5,888 nt of DNA, taken from contig DQIG01000382.1 of NCBI GenBank assembly GCA_003525885.1, forward strand, positions 1 to 5,888. The letters run 5' to 3'. Position 1 is the stretch's first letter; each line of letters opens with the position of its first letter. Below the pieces are notes generated by a model. It saw only the letters and a program-made list of their open reading frames with translations, searched no databases and was not told the origin of the DNA. Of this stretch, positions 1-5,546 are shown piece by piece. The position numbers were made by a program, and so were the translations under genes. Source of the stretch: Stenotrophomonas sp. Its GTDB lineage: Bacteria > Pseudomonadota > Gammaproteobacteria > Xanthomonadales > Xanthomonadaceae.

Positions 1-55
1 TGGCGGCCAGCACGGCCGCCACAGTTACCGATTTCAGTTTGAAAGCGGTACGCAT
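1..55 (-). CDS. cpoB: CpoB/YbgF, Tol-Pal associated periplasmic protein (5' end only)
   Basis: Only the first 18 codons lie in the window; the gene runs off the left edge. They read MRTAFKLKSVTVAAVLAA, a positively charged start followed by a hydrophobic stretch, as in a Sec signal peptide. The ATG lies five bases after the pal stop, so the two genes are probably cotranscribed. In tol-pal operons the gene after pal is usually cpoB (ybgF). Its product is a periplasmic coiled-coil and TPR protein that links Tol-Pal to peptidoglycan synthesis at the septum. The name rests on gene order and the signal peptide, because no diagnostic domain is visible. No clear Shine-Dalgarno site precedes the ATG, so translation may be coupled to pal. 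Confidence 0.75.
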   Translation of the reverse strand, partial: MRTAFKLKSVTVAAVLAA

Positions 56-60
56 GTCGA

Positions 61-582
61 TCATTGATAAGCGATGTCGGCGCGACGGTTTTCAGCGTAG
101 GAAGCTTCGTCCTGGCCCAGGGCCTTAGGCTTTTCCTTGCCGAAGGATACGGCTTCGACTTGCGATTCCGACACGCCCAGCAGCACCAGTGCCTTGCGCA
201 CGGCTTCTGCACGCTTCTGGCCCAGGGCCAGGTTGTACTCGGCGCCGCCGCGATCATCGGTGTTGCCTTGGATGATCACTTTGCGGTCCTTGTGGGCAAC
301 CAGGTACTTGGCGTGGTTTTCAACCACAGCGCGGTATTCGTCCTTGACGGTGTAGCTGTCGTAGTCGAAGTAGACGCTGCGCTTGGCCAGAACGCCTTGC
401 GGGTCGTTCAGCGGGTCGGCGGAACCGGCGTTGACGGTGCCGACGGCGCGCATGTCGGCGCCGGTGCCGGAACCGGCGCGGTTTTCAACGGGTGCGTTCT
501 TGTCGTCCAGTTTGGTGGAGGAGCAAGCGGCCAGCAGAACAGCGCTGGAGACGATGAGGGCGAGGGTGCTGATGGTACGCAT
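61..582 (-). CDS. pal: Pal, peptidoglycan-associated outer-membrane lipoprotein
   Basis: This 173-residue lipoprotein anchors the outer membrane to peptidoglycan and is the outer-membrane partner of TolB and TolA. Residues 1-19 are a lipoprotein signal ending in the lipobox LLAAC. Cys20 is the predicted lipidated residue, and Ser at +2 favours outer-membrane sorting. Residues 21-67 are a flexible linker. Residues 68-173 form an OmpA-like peptidoglycan-binding domain with YFDYDSY (71-77), the GNTDDRG loop (106-112), NLALGQKRAE (117-126) and the closing NRRADI (165-170), all typical of the family. Length is normal. The start at 582 is chosen over an upstream in-frame ATG at 648 because an AAGGAG site sits nine bases before it and the signal peptide begins there. 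The gene follows tolB by 44 bases. Confidence 0.96.
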   Translation of the reverse strand: MRTISTLALIVSSAVLLAACSSTKLDDKNAPVENRAGSGTGADMRAVGTVNAGSADPLNDPQGVLAKRSVYFDYDSYTVKDEYRAVVENHAKYLVAHKDRKVIIQGNTDDRGGAEYNLALGQKRAEAVRKALVLLGVSESQVEAVSFGKEKPKALGQDEASYAENRRADIAYQ

Positions 583-591
583 TTTGGATTT

Positions 592-597
592 CTCCTT
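592..597 (-). promoter_or_regulatory. Strong ribosome binding site of pal
   Basis: On the minus strand the sequence reads AAGGAG, nine bases before the pal ATG at 582. It is the best Shine-Dalgarno match in the window and settles the pal start. It fits the high expression expected of Pal, an abundant lipoprotein. The 44-base tolB-pal gap is AT-rich compared with its surroundings and might carry a separate pal promoter, but I see no convincing -35/-10 pair there. Confidence 0.85.
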
Positions 598-626
598 GTC
601 GTGATGAATGTGAATGTTAGATTTCT

Positions 627-1904
627 TTATTTCATGAACGGACCCCAAGTCGGTTCCCTGATATCACCGACTTGCGTTGTCAGACGCTGCTTGACACGGC
701 CATCGACGGATACGATGGCAAGGGATCCGCGACGACCAGCTTCCGTCGCGTACATAATGTATTTGCCGTTGGGGGCAAAGCTGGGCGATTGGTCTCGGTC
801 GGTGTCCGACAGGCGTTGCTCCTGGCCATTGGTCAGGTCCAGCGCGTACAGCTGGAAGCGGCCGTCGCGGCGCGAGATGAAGGCCAGCGTTTTGCCGTCG
901 GGCGAAATACGCGGGCTGATGTTGTAACTGCCATTGAAGGTGACGCGCTGGGCGTTGCCGCCGTCCACGCTCACCTTGTAGATCTGCGGGCCGCCGCTGC
1001 GGTCGCTGGTGAAGTAAATGCTGCCGCCGTCAGGCGAGAAGCGCGGCTCGGTATCGATGCCGGACGTGTTGGTCAGGCGGCGCAGGCCGGAGCCGTCGGC
1101 ATTGATGACGTAGACCTGGGTCAGGCCGTCGCGCGACAGTGCCACCGCCAGGCGCGAGCCGTCCGGCGACCAGGAGGGGGCCGAGTTGCTGCCCTTGAAG
1201 TTGGCGACGATGGAGCGCTGGCGGGTCACCAGGTTCTGGATGTAGACGATGGGTTTCTTGGCTTCGAACGAAACGTAGGCCACCTTGGTGCCGTCGGGCG
1301 ACCAGGAGGGCGAAATGATGGGTTCGTTCGAGCGCAGCGCGACCTGGTTGCCTTCGCCATCGGCGTCGGCCACTTCCAGGCGGTATTCGCTGCCCGACTT
1401 GGTGACGTAGGCGATGCGGGTCGAGAAGATGCCCGGGATGCCGGTCAGTTTCTGGTAGATGTCGTCGGCGATCTTGTGCGCGGTCAGGCGGATCAGTTGC
1501 GATTGGCTGCCGAAGGACAGTGCCGAGAGCTGGCTCGATTGCACGGTGTCGAACAGGCGGTAGCGCACGTCGAAGCGGCCATCGGCCAGGCGCTGTACGC
1601 TGCCCACGGCCAGCGCGTTGGCGCCGCGCTTTTGCCAGTCGGCGTAGTTGATGGTGGACGAATCCGACAGTGCATCGCTGTTGTCGATGAGCTTGAACAC
1701 GCCGCTGCGGGCCAGGTCGGCCTTGATGATGGCGGTGATCTGCTGCGGCGCGGCTTCTTCGCCGGGGAAGGCGGTGATGGCGATGGGGATCTGGGTGGCG
1801 CCCACGCCGGTGATTTCGAAGCGCAACTGCGCCTGCGAGGCCGGCGCAAATGCCAGGCCGACGGCGGCTACTGCAATGCTGGTCAGGTAACGGACATTTC
1901 TCAT
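627..1904 (-). CDS. tolB: TolB, periplasmic beta-propeller of the Tol-Pal system
   Basis: TolB is a 425-residue periplasmic protein that binds Pal and, through its N-terminus, the C-terminal domain of TolA, so controlling Pal mobility during cell constriction. Residues 1-25 are a signal peptide with likely cleavage at ASQA/QLRF. Residues 26 to about 160 form the mixed alpha/beta N-terminal domain. The rest is a beta-propeller with repeated WD40-like motifs: SPDG at 202, 246, 290 and 334, and the variant APNG at 377. Length is normal for the family and no residue break is seen. The gene starts three bases after the tolA stop, with only a weak purine-rich stretch before it, so translational coupling to tolA is likely. 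Sequence details resemble Burkholderiales TolB, judged from memory. Confidence 0.97.
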   Translation of the reverse strand: MRNVRYLTSIAVAAVGLAFAPASQAQLRFEITGVGATQIPIAITAFPGEEAAPQQITAIIKADLARSGVFKLIDNSDALSDSSTINYADWQKRGANALAVGSVQRLADGRFDVRYRLFDTVQSSQLSALSFGSQSQLIRLTAHKIADDIYQKLTGIPGIFSTRIAYVTKSGSEYRLEVADADGEGNQVALRSNEPIISPSWSPDGTKVAYVSFEAKKPIVYIQNLVTRQRSIVANFKGSNSAPSWSPDGSRLAVALSRDGLTQVYVINADGSGLRRLTNTSGIDTEPRFSPDGGSIYFTSDRSGGPQIYKVSVDGGNAQRVTFNGSYNISPRISPDGKTLAFISRRDGRFQLYALDLTNGQEQRLSDTDRDQSPSFAPNGKYIMYATEAGRRGSLAIVSVDGRVKQRLTTQVGDIREPTWGPFMK

Positions 1905-1907
1905 CGT

Positions 1908-2819
1908 TTACTGATCTTTCGGTTTGTGGGTAAAGGTGAAGCTGGACGGCACCTTGCCATCCTTGTCCGGCGGGAACGGCTGCGACTTCATGATGGCTTG
2001 GCGCACTGCATCGTCAAAGCCCGGCACACCGGACGATTTGTTGTTGCGCACGCTGCGCACCGTGCCATCCGGGAAGAGTTCGACAGTGTACTCCACGGCT
2101 GGGTTTCCGCTGAGGTCGCCGGGAACGTCGAAAATCGTGTTGGAACGGATCCTGGCGCGCAGTTTATTGGCGTAATCCGGGTTGCCGCGCGGTCCTTGCG
2201 ACTTCTCGGCCGTGCCATTGCCGCCGGTGCTGCTGGTAGCCTGGCCCATCATGCGCTTCAAGTCGTCCTGGCGGCGCTGTTCGGCAGCCTTGGCGTCAGC
2301 GGCGGCCTGCTGCTGTTTCTTCTTGTCGGCAGCTTGCTTCTCGGCATCGGCTTTTTTCTTGGCCTCGTCCTCTTTCTGCTTGTCTTCCTTCAGTTTCTTC
2401 TGCTTCTCGGCTTCGAGCTTTTCTTTCTTCTCGCGTTCCTGCTTTTCCTTATCGGCCTTTTCCTGCTGTTGCTTCTGCTCCAGCTCTTGCTTGCGCTTTT
2501 TCTCTTTTTCCAGGGCGATATCGGGCTTCTCGACCTTGGGCTCGTCGATTACCTTGGGCGGCTCGGGCTTCGGCTCGGGCTGGATTTTCGGTTGCGGCTC
2601 GGGTTGCGGTTCCGGCTGGGGCGGCGGTACGGGCAGGGGCGCCGCTTCCTTGTATTGCGGATCCCAGATCTCGGCCTCGACCGTCAACGGCGTCTCGTTT
2701 TGCCAACGGATGCCGATCCAGAAGAACAGGAATAGCGCGACGTGCATCACCAGCGCCAGCGCGATGGCGCGCCAGCGGCCGGGAGGCTTGGGGATGTTGT
2801 ACGGAGAGTTGTCGCTCAT
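1908..2819 (-). CDS. tolA: TolA, inner-membrane to periplasm energy transducer
   Basis: This 303-residue protein spans the periplasm and passes energy from TolQR to TolB and Pal. Residues 1-17 are cytoplasmic, and a single membrane helix lies at about 18-37. A proline/glutamate-rich segment (about 61-90, with repeated QPEP and PEPKPEP units) leads to a long Lys/Glu/Ala/Gln-rich helix or coiled coil (about 100-195). Next come a Gly/Ser linker around 197-205 and a globular C-terminal domain from about 213 to 303, with a TonB-like core (VEYTVELFPDGTVRSV and a later FDDAVRQAI). The domain order is the classical TolA I-II-III layout. It is shorter than E. coli TolA because the middle domain is shorter. 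The repetitive middle explains the long open frames opposite it. The gene begins 20 bases after tolR without a clear ribosome binding site. Confidence 0.95.
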   Translation of the reverse strand: MSDNSPYNIPKPPGRWRAIALALVMHVALFLFFWIGIRWQNETPLTVEAEIWDPQYKEAAPLPVPPPQPEPQPEPQPKIQPEPKPEPPKVIDEPKVEKPDIALEKEKKRKQELEQKQQQEKADKEKQEREKKEKLEAEKQKKLKEDKQKEDEAKKKADAEKQAADKKKQQQAAADAKAAEQRRQDDLKRMMGQATSSTGGNGTAEKSQGPRGNPDYANKLRARIRSNTIFDVPGDLSGNPAVEYTVELFPDGTVRSVRNNKSSGVPGFDDAVRQAIMKSQPFPPDKDGKVPSSFTFTHKPKDQ

Positions 2820-2839
2820 GGTGACTGCTTGGTAGCTGC

Positions 2840-3274
2840 TTACTTGGTGGCCAGGCCGACGCGCGCGATCCCCTGTTTTTTCACTTCGGAAATCACCTGC
2901 ACCACCTCGTCGTACTTGATTTCCTTGTCGGCCGAGATCATCACTGCCAGGTCCGGGTTGTCGGCGTGCAATGCCTGCAGGCGTTCAGCCAGGTCGACCT
3001 TGCCGGTCACGGTTTCGGCTTTCTTGCCGCCGCTCTTGGGGCCGTTGATGCGGATCGTGGCCTGGGTGTTGGGCTTCAAGGCGATTTCGATGTAGTCGGC
3101 CGGCGGCTGCGTGGACTTGCCGGCGGTCGGCAGGTTGATCACGCTCGGATTGGTAATGGGGGCGGCGACCATGAAGATGATCAGCAGCACCAGCATCACG
3201 TCGATGTAAGGCACGACGTTGATCTCTGACTTGAATTTGCGGGTACGGCCCCCGCGCATCGATGAGCCGGCCAT
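2840..3274 (-). CDS. tolR: TolR, proton-channel subunit of the Tol-Pal motor
   Basis: TolR is a 144-residue ExbD/TolR-family inner-membrane protein that forms the ion channel and stator complex with TolQ. A short basic cytoplasmic tail (1-17) precedes the single membrane helix (about 18-39, INVVPYIDVMLVLLIIFMV). That helix carries Asp25, matching the conserved channel aspartate of the family (Asp23 in E. coli TolR). A periplasmic domain (about 45-144) follows. It resembles TolR rather than ExbD by its place before tolA and its ISADKEIKYDEVVQVI segment. The ATG shares one base with the stop of the upstream gene (TAATG), the usual tight tolQ-tolR coupling. The in-frame extension up to 3505 overlaps the upstream gene in another frame and is not coding. 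The protein is complete and unmodified although its partner gene is a hybrid. Confidence 0.95.
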   Translation of the reverse strand: MAGSSMRGGRTRKFKSEINVVPYIDVMLVLLIIFMVAAPITNPSVINLPTAGKSTQPPADYIEIALKPNTQATIRINGPKSGGKKAETVTGKVDLAERLQALHADNPDLAVMISADKEIKYDEVVQVISEVKKQGIARVGLATK

Positions 3275-3957
3275 TAGCGTGCCTGACGTTGCAAGATGTT
3301 GGAGAATTCTTCGATGAAGCTTTCGAAACGGATCGCCAGGCGGTCGATATCGTGCGAGTAGCGGTTGAATGCCACCACGGCCGGAATCGCCGCGAACAGG
3401 CCGATGGCGGTGGCGATCAGCGCTTCGGCAATGCCGGGCGCGACGGCGGCCAGGGTTGCCTGCTGCACGTTGGCCAGGCCGCGGAAGGCGTTCATGATGC
3501 CCCACACCGTGCCGAACAGGCCGACGAACGGCGCCACCGCGCCGATGCTGGCAAGCACGCCGATACCGCGCCGCTGCACGCGCGCGGTTTCCAGTTCAAT
3601 GCGGTCCAGGCGCGAGGCGACGCGTTCCTTGGTGCCGTCACGGCTGTCGAGATCCTGCGACAGGTGGAGTTCGGTACGGGCGGCGTCCAGCATCGCCCGC
3701 GCGATGCCCCGCTGCACACTGGCATCTGCGCTCTCGCCGGGCAGGCTCGGCGCCTGCAGCAACAGCGCGCGCGCTGCACGCAGCTGCCGGGCCTGCCGGG
3801 CCAGCTCCCAGCCCTTGGCCAGCAGCACGGTCCAGGTGGCCAGCGATGCCAGTGCCAGCGCGATCATCACCCCCTTCACCACAATGTCGGCAGCCAGGTA
3901 CATGCCCCATGGGGTCAATGCGGGGGCGGCCACAGGGGCCAGGTCAGCAGGCAGCAT
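3274..3957 (-). CDS. ExbB-TolQ hybrid, proton channel subunit (chimeric gene)
   Basis: This gene encodes an uninterrupted 227-residue MotA/TolQ/ExbB-family protein with membrane helices at about 24-47, 131-157 and 172-197. Residues 1-145 look like ExbB of TonB systems: a long loop with ELHLSQDL, the ExbB-type GTKERVASRLDRIE (108-121) and RRGIGVLASIGAVAPF (129-144). Residues 159-227 look like betaproteobacterial TolQ: RGLANVQQATLAAVAPGIAE and the tail SFIEEFSNILQRQ, with none of the tail expected of ExbB. The change lies in GLFGTVWGIMNAF (146-158), common to both. The start at 3957 is preferred for a nearby GGA; an ATG at 3972 is possible. The 5' end overlaps the DUF454 stop, as in the haem operon, while the 3' end overlaps tolR, as in tolQR. 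It is either an assembly artefact or a recombinant. Family assignment is firm; lineage is inferred. Confidence 0.88.
   Translation of the reverse strand: MLPADLAPVAAPALTPWGMYLAADIVVKGVMIALALASLATWTVLLAKGWELARQARQLRAARALLLQAPSLPGESADASVQRGIARAMLDAARTELHLSQDLDSRDGTKERVASRLDRIELETARVQRRGIGVLASIGAVAPFVGLFGTVWGIMNAFRGLANVQQATLAAVAPGIAEALIATAIGLFAAIPAVVAFNRYSHDIDRLAIRFESFIEEFSNILQRQAR
3484..3522 (-). other. Junction between haem-locus exbB and tol-locus tolQ
   Basis: These 39 bases encode GLFGTVWGIMNAF, a segment nearly invariant between ExbB and TolQ. Upstream on the minus strand all genes (exbB front, DUF454, hemO) fit a gammaproteobacterial haem locus. Downstream all genes (tolQ tail to cpoB) fit a betaproteobacterial tol-pal operon. 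The change-over cannot be placed more finely because both parents probably share these codons. No insertion sequence, direct repeat or tRNA marks the join, so either homologous recombination or collapse of a shared k-mer during assembly would fit. Confidence 0.7.
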
Positions 3958-4411
3958 CGTCTCGGTTTCCATCAGCTTCAGGGGTCGCTGCGCGACGACG
4001 GGCCACGCGCGGATCATTGGCGTCGTCCACTTCCACCAGTGGCGTGGGCTCCATGCGCGGCGCCGGACGGCTGAGCACATAGCCGGCGCTGACCGCGAAG
4101 AACAGGCCCACGCCCAACAACAAGCGCCACGACGGATGCGCGCCCCAGCAGAACAACGCGAAGCCCACCGCCATGCCGGCACTGGCGAACGCCTTGCCCT
4201 TGCGCGACACCGCGCCCTGCTCACGCCACAGCCGCAGTGACGGGCCGTAGCGCGGATGCGCCAGCAGGCGCTGCTCGAACTTCGGCGAGCTACGCGCGAA
4301 GCAGCCCACGGCCAGGATCAGGAAGATGGTGGTCGGCATCACCGGCAGCAACGCGCCGATCACCCCGAGGCCGACCATCAGCCAGCCCAGCGCGAACCAG
4401 AGCCAGCGCAT
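3944..4411 (-). CDS. DUF454 (YbaN-like) inner-membrane protein
   Basis: This 155-residue membrane protein belongs to the DUF454/YbaN family, whose function is not established. The signature is the N-terminal run GVIGALLPVMPTTIFLILA (about 16-34) followed by GCFARSSP (36-43) and a short amphipathic stretch with HPRYGPSLRLW (52-62). Hydrophobic segments lie at about 4-24, 26-38, 76-90 and 95-114. Residues 115-155 are a charged, low-complexity tail beyond the usual family core. The ATG at 4411 starts directly at the conserved MRWLW and follows an AGGTG-like site; the longer frame up to 4501 overlaps hemO and is rejected. The gene begins 31 bases after hemO and overlaps the start of exbB by 14 bases, so the three probably form one operon. 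A link to haem or iron use is inferred from position only. Confidence 0.87.
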   Translation of the reverse strand: MRWLWFALGWLMVGLGVIGALLPVMPTTIFLILAVGCFARSSPKFEQRLLAHPRYGPSLRLWREQGAVSRKGKAFASAGMAVGFALFCWGAHPSWRLLLGVGLFFAVSAGYVLSRPAPRMEPTPLVEVDDANDPRVARRRAATPEADGNRDDAAC

Positions 4412-4442
4412 CAGCGCTGCACCTGTGGGCGCGCGCCGTGCA

Positions 4443-5030
4443 TCAGGCGAATTCCACTTCGACGTGGCCGTGCACGCTGCGGAACGCGGCGTCGGCTGCA
4501 TCGATCACCTGCTGCTCCTGCTCGGCACTCAGCGGTACCGCGTCCAGCGCAGCGGTGAACTCACGCCAGTGGCGCGCTGCGCCATCGGGATGCGCGGCCA
4601 GGTGACGGGCACCGAAGTCACGATCCAGGCCAAGCTTGGCGGCCATCTTGTACAGAATGGTGCCGCCGAGGTTGGAGCCTTCGGCCACGTACAGCCAACC
4701 CAACGCAGCCGGCAGCGCGAGGTCCGAGGGCAGCGCGTCGATGTCCGCGCCAGGCAGGGTCTGTTCCAGGTCCTGCAGATCGCGCCCGACCTGCGTCAGG
4801 CGGCGGCGCTCACCGAGATCGGGCAGCAATGCGTCCAGCGCAGGGTTGGCATACAGCGCATCGATGCTGCGGTGGAAGCGGTACTGCACGCGCAGGAAAC
4901 GGGCGAAATTACCGCGGTCGGCGAAGATGTCGCCGGCCATGATGCGCTTGTCCAAGGCACCGTGGCTGTCGCGGGTGGCGGCCTTGAGCCGCAGGCTGCG
5001 GCTGTCTTCGGGAGCGATGTGTGCGTTCAT
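4443..5030 (-). CDS. hemO: HemO/PigA-type bacterial haem oxygenase
   Basis: This cytoplasmic 195-residue enzyme opens haem to biliverdin, iron and carbon monoxide with oxygen and electrons, releasing iron from imported haem. It matches the Neisseria HemO / Pseudomonas PigA branch. RLKAATRDSHGALD contains the proximal haem ligand His23; NFARFLRVQYRFH follows at 41-53; GWLYVAEGSNLGG (111-123) is the distal helix; FGARHLAAHPDG is at 139-150. Length is normal. By remembered alignment Lys16 and Tyr114 match Lys16 and Tyr112 of Neisseria HemO, which makes alpha-biliverdin, and not Asn19 and Phe117 of PigA, which makes delta and beta. The start at 5030 aligns with family N-termini, although no Shine-Dalgarno site precedes it; in-frame ATGs at 5093 and 5126 would add non-conserved residues. 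It heads the operon with DUF454 and exbB. Confidence 0.94.
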   Translation of the reverse strand: MNAHIAPEDSRSLRLKAATRDSHGALDKRIMAGDIFADRGNFARFLRVQYRFHRSIDALYANPALDALLPDLGERRRLTQVGRDLQDLEQTLPGADIDALPSDLALPAALGWLYVAEGSNLGGTILYKMAAKLGLDRDFGARHLAAHPDGAARHWREFTAALDAVPLSAEQEQQVIDAADAAFRSVHGHVEVEFA

Positions 5031-5137
5031 GGGGGAATGCCAGGAGGGTCGTCCTGCTGTAGACGTCCGCCGCAGGGGTTTCCCCAAGCCCATGTGCACC
5101 GATAATGGGCCATCCCCTTCTTCCACCGGAACCGACG
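5031..5137. promoter_or_regulatory. Divergent promoter region between hemO and the DUF2789 gene
   Basis: These 107 bases must carry the signals for both divergent genes. Two perfect inverted repeats are visible: CAGGA-6-TCCTG (5041-5056) in the hemO leader, and GGGG-TTT-CCCC (5075-5085). For the minus strand, TTGGGG (5082-5087) and TCTACA (5058-5063) with an 18-base spacer are a weak promoter candidate for hemO. Haem-uptake genes are normally repressed by Fur, but no good 19-base Fur box is visible; the only similar core is GATAAT at 5101, which may simply be a -10 element of the plus-strand gene. Confidence 0.5.
5079..5106 (+). promoter_or_regulatory. Candidate sigma-70 promoter for the DUF2789 gene
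   Basis: GATAAT (5101-5106) matches five of six bases of the -10 consensus. A weak -35-like TTTCCC (5079-5084) lies 16 bases upstream. Transcription would start around 5113, leaving a short leader before the ATG at 5138. The -35 half is poor and overlaps the GGGG-TTT-CCCC palindrome, so an activator or repressor could act here. Confidence 0.4.
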
Positions 5138-5395
5138 ATGATCACCACCGAACCGCGCATGACCAACCTGTTCCTGCAGCTGGGCCTGGACGCCAGCGCC
5201 GAGGGCATCGCCCGCTTCATCCGCGAGCACCAGCTGGCCACCGACGTCGAAGTGGTCGAGGCACCGTACTGGAACGATGCCCAGCGCCAGTTCCTGTCTG
5301 AATCGCTGCAGGCCGATGCGGCGTGGAGCACCGTAGTGGATGAGCTCAACGAGTCGCTGCACGAAGATGCGGTGAAGGCCGCGACCGGGCTGTAA
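5138..5395 (+). CDS. DUF2789 family small protein
   Basis: This 85-residue soluble protein of unknown function matches the DUF2789 family as I remember it. MTNLFLQLGLDASAEGIARF (8-27) is followed by FIREHQLATDVEVVEAPYWN (27-46), AQRQFLSESLQADAAWSTVV (48-67) and DELNESL (68-74), a small mostly helical fold with acidic character. No signal peptide, membrane segment or catalytic motif is visible. The start at 5138 has a GGAA stretch a few bases upstream; an ATG at 5159, where the conserved part begins, is the alternative, and one at 5105 lies too close to the promoter. It is transcribed away from hemO and ends before a hairpin. Nothing in the protein ties it to haem, so it may be an unrelated neighbour. 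Confidence 0.83.
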   Translation: MITTEPRMTNLFLQLGLDASAEGIARFIREHQLATDVEVVEAPYWNDAQRQFLSESLQADAAWSTVVDELNESLHEDAVKAATGL

Positions 5396-5400
5396 ACAGA

Positions 5401-5419
5401 CGCCGGGCATGGCCCGGCG
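5401..5419 (+). terminator. Hairpin after the DUF2789 gene, probable terminator
   Basis: A perfect eight-base-pair GC stem, CGCCGGGC-ATG-GCCCGGCG, begins five bases after the stop codon. Its position suits a terminator, but no run of T follows, so it may act weakly, need Rho, or stabilise the mRNA end. Confidence 0.5.
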
Positions 5420-5441
5420 CTGGCGATCGCACGGCGGAAGC

Positions 5442-5463
5442 GGTGCGGACCAAGGTCCGCACC
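5442..5463. repeat. Perfect 22-base palindrome
   Basis: GGTGCGGACC-AA-GGTCCGCACC is a perfect inverted repeat with ten-base arms and a two-base centre. It is non-coding, between two converging genes. Short palindromes of this composition recur in many copies in intergenic DNA of Stenotrophomonas and relatives, as I recall, so this may be one copy of a dispersed element. Copy number cannot be judged from one window. A two-base loop is too tight for an ideal RNA hairpin; a DNA-level or paired-element role is possible. Confidence 0.6.
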
Positions 5464-5487
5464 CACCGAGGGCGGTCGGGGCCCGAT

Positions 5488-5526
5488 GGGGTCGGAGCCC
5501 TTTCCGCAGGAAAGGGATCCCCCCCC
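5488..5526. repeat. Long imperfect palindrome, possible bidirectional terminator or dispersed repeat
   Basis: The core is CCCTTTCC-GCA-GGAAAGGG (5498-5516), a perfect eight-base stem with a three-base loop. The symmetry continues outward through GGA/TCC and GGGG/CCCC with three mismatches, giving arms of 18 bases. It lies 21 bases beyond the stop of the minus-strand receptor gene, so it could terminate that transcript and the converging one. No T-run follows on either strand. It resembles a repeat common in Stenotrophomonas intergenic DNA, as I recall it. Confidence 0.55.
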
Positions 5527-5546
5527 TCAGGCAGGTCGCCCGCCGA

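Noticed and set aside
64..927. A 287-codon open frame on the plus strand
   Set aside because: It is antisense to pal and tolB, with no domain and no ribosome binding site tied to a sensible start.
2550..2627. Tandem repeat suggestive of a mobile or CRISPR-like array
   Set aside because: The repeats encode the Pro/Glu-rich linker of TolA in frame and vary at codon level, so they are protein low-complexity repeats.
672..2735. A 687-codon open frame on the plus strand
   Set aside because: It lies opposite tolB and tolA, is low in complexity where it mirrors TolA's Lys/Glu/Pro-rich repeats (long Leu/Phe runs), and has no recognisable domain. It is a product of GC-rich codon bias on the other strand.
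3275..3505. N-terminal extension of tolR to an upstream ATG
   Set aside because: The added 77 residues are Arg/Gly-rich, overlap the hybrid motor gene out of frame, and do not precede TolR in the family. The TAATG overlap start is the standard one.
3274..3957. A new stand-alone system built on a hybrid motor
   Set aside because: The gene set is explained by two known systems joined once at a conserved motif. Without reads spanning the join, calling it a novel system would overstate the evidence.
3262..4240. Long plus-strand frames opposite the exbB-tolQ gene
   Set aside because: Their Arg/Ala/His-rich translations lack domains and mirror the GC-rich coding strand; the minus-strand frame shows clear family motifs and membrane helices.
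5095..5115. Fur box around GATAAT
   Set aside because: Only one short core matches; there is no matching ATTATC half on the other side at the right spacing, so it is better read as a -10 element.
5031..5126. N-terminal extension of hemO to ATGs at 5093 or 5126
   Set aside because: The extra residues are not part of known HemO N-termini and contain the palindromic leader; the start at 5030 aligns with the family.
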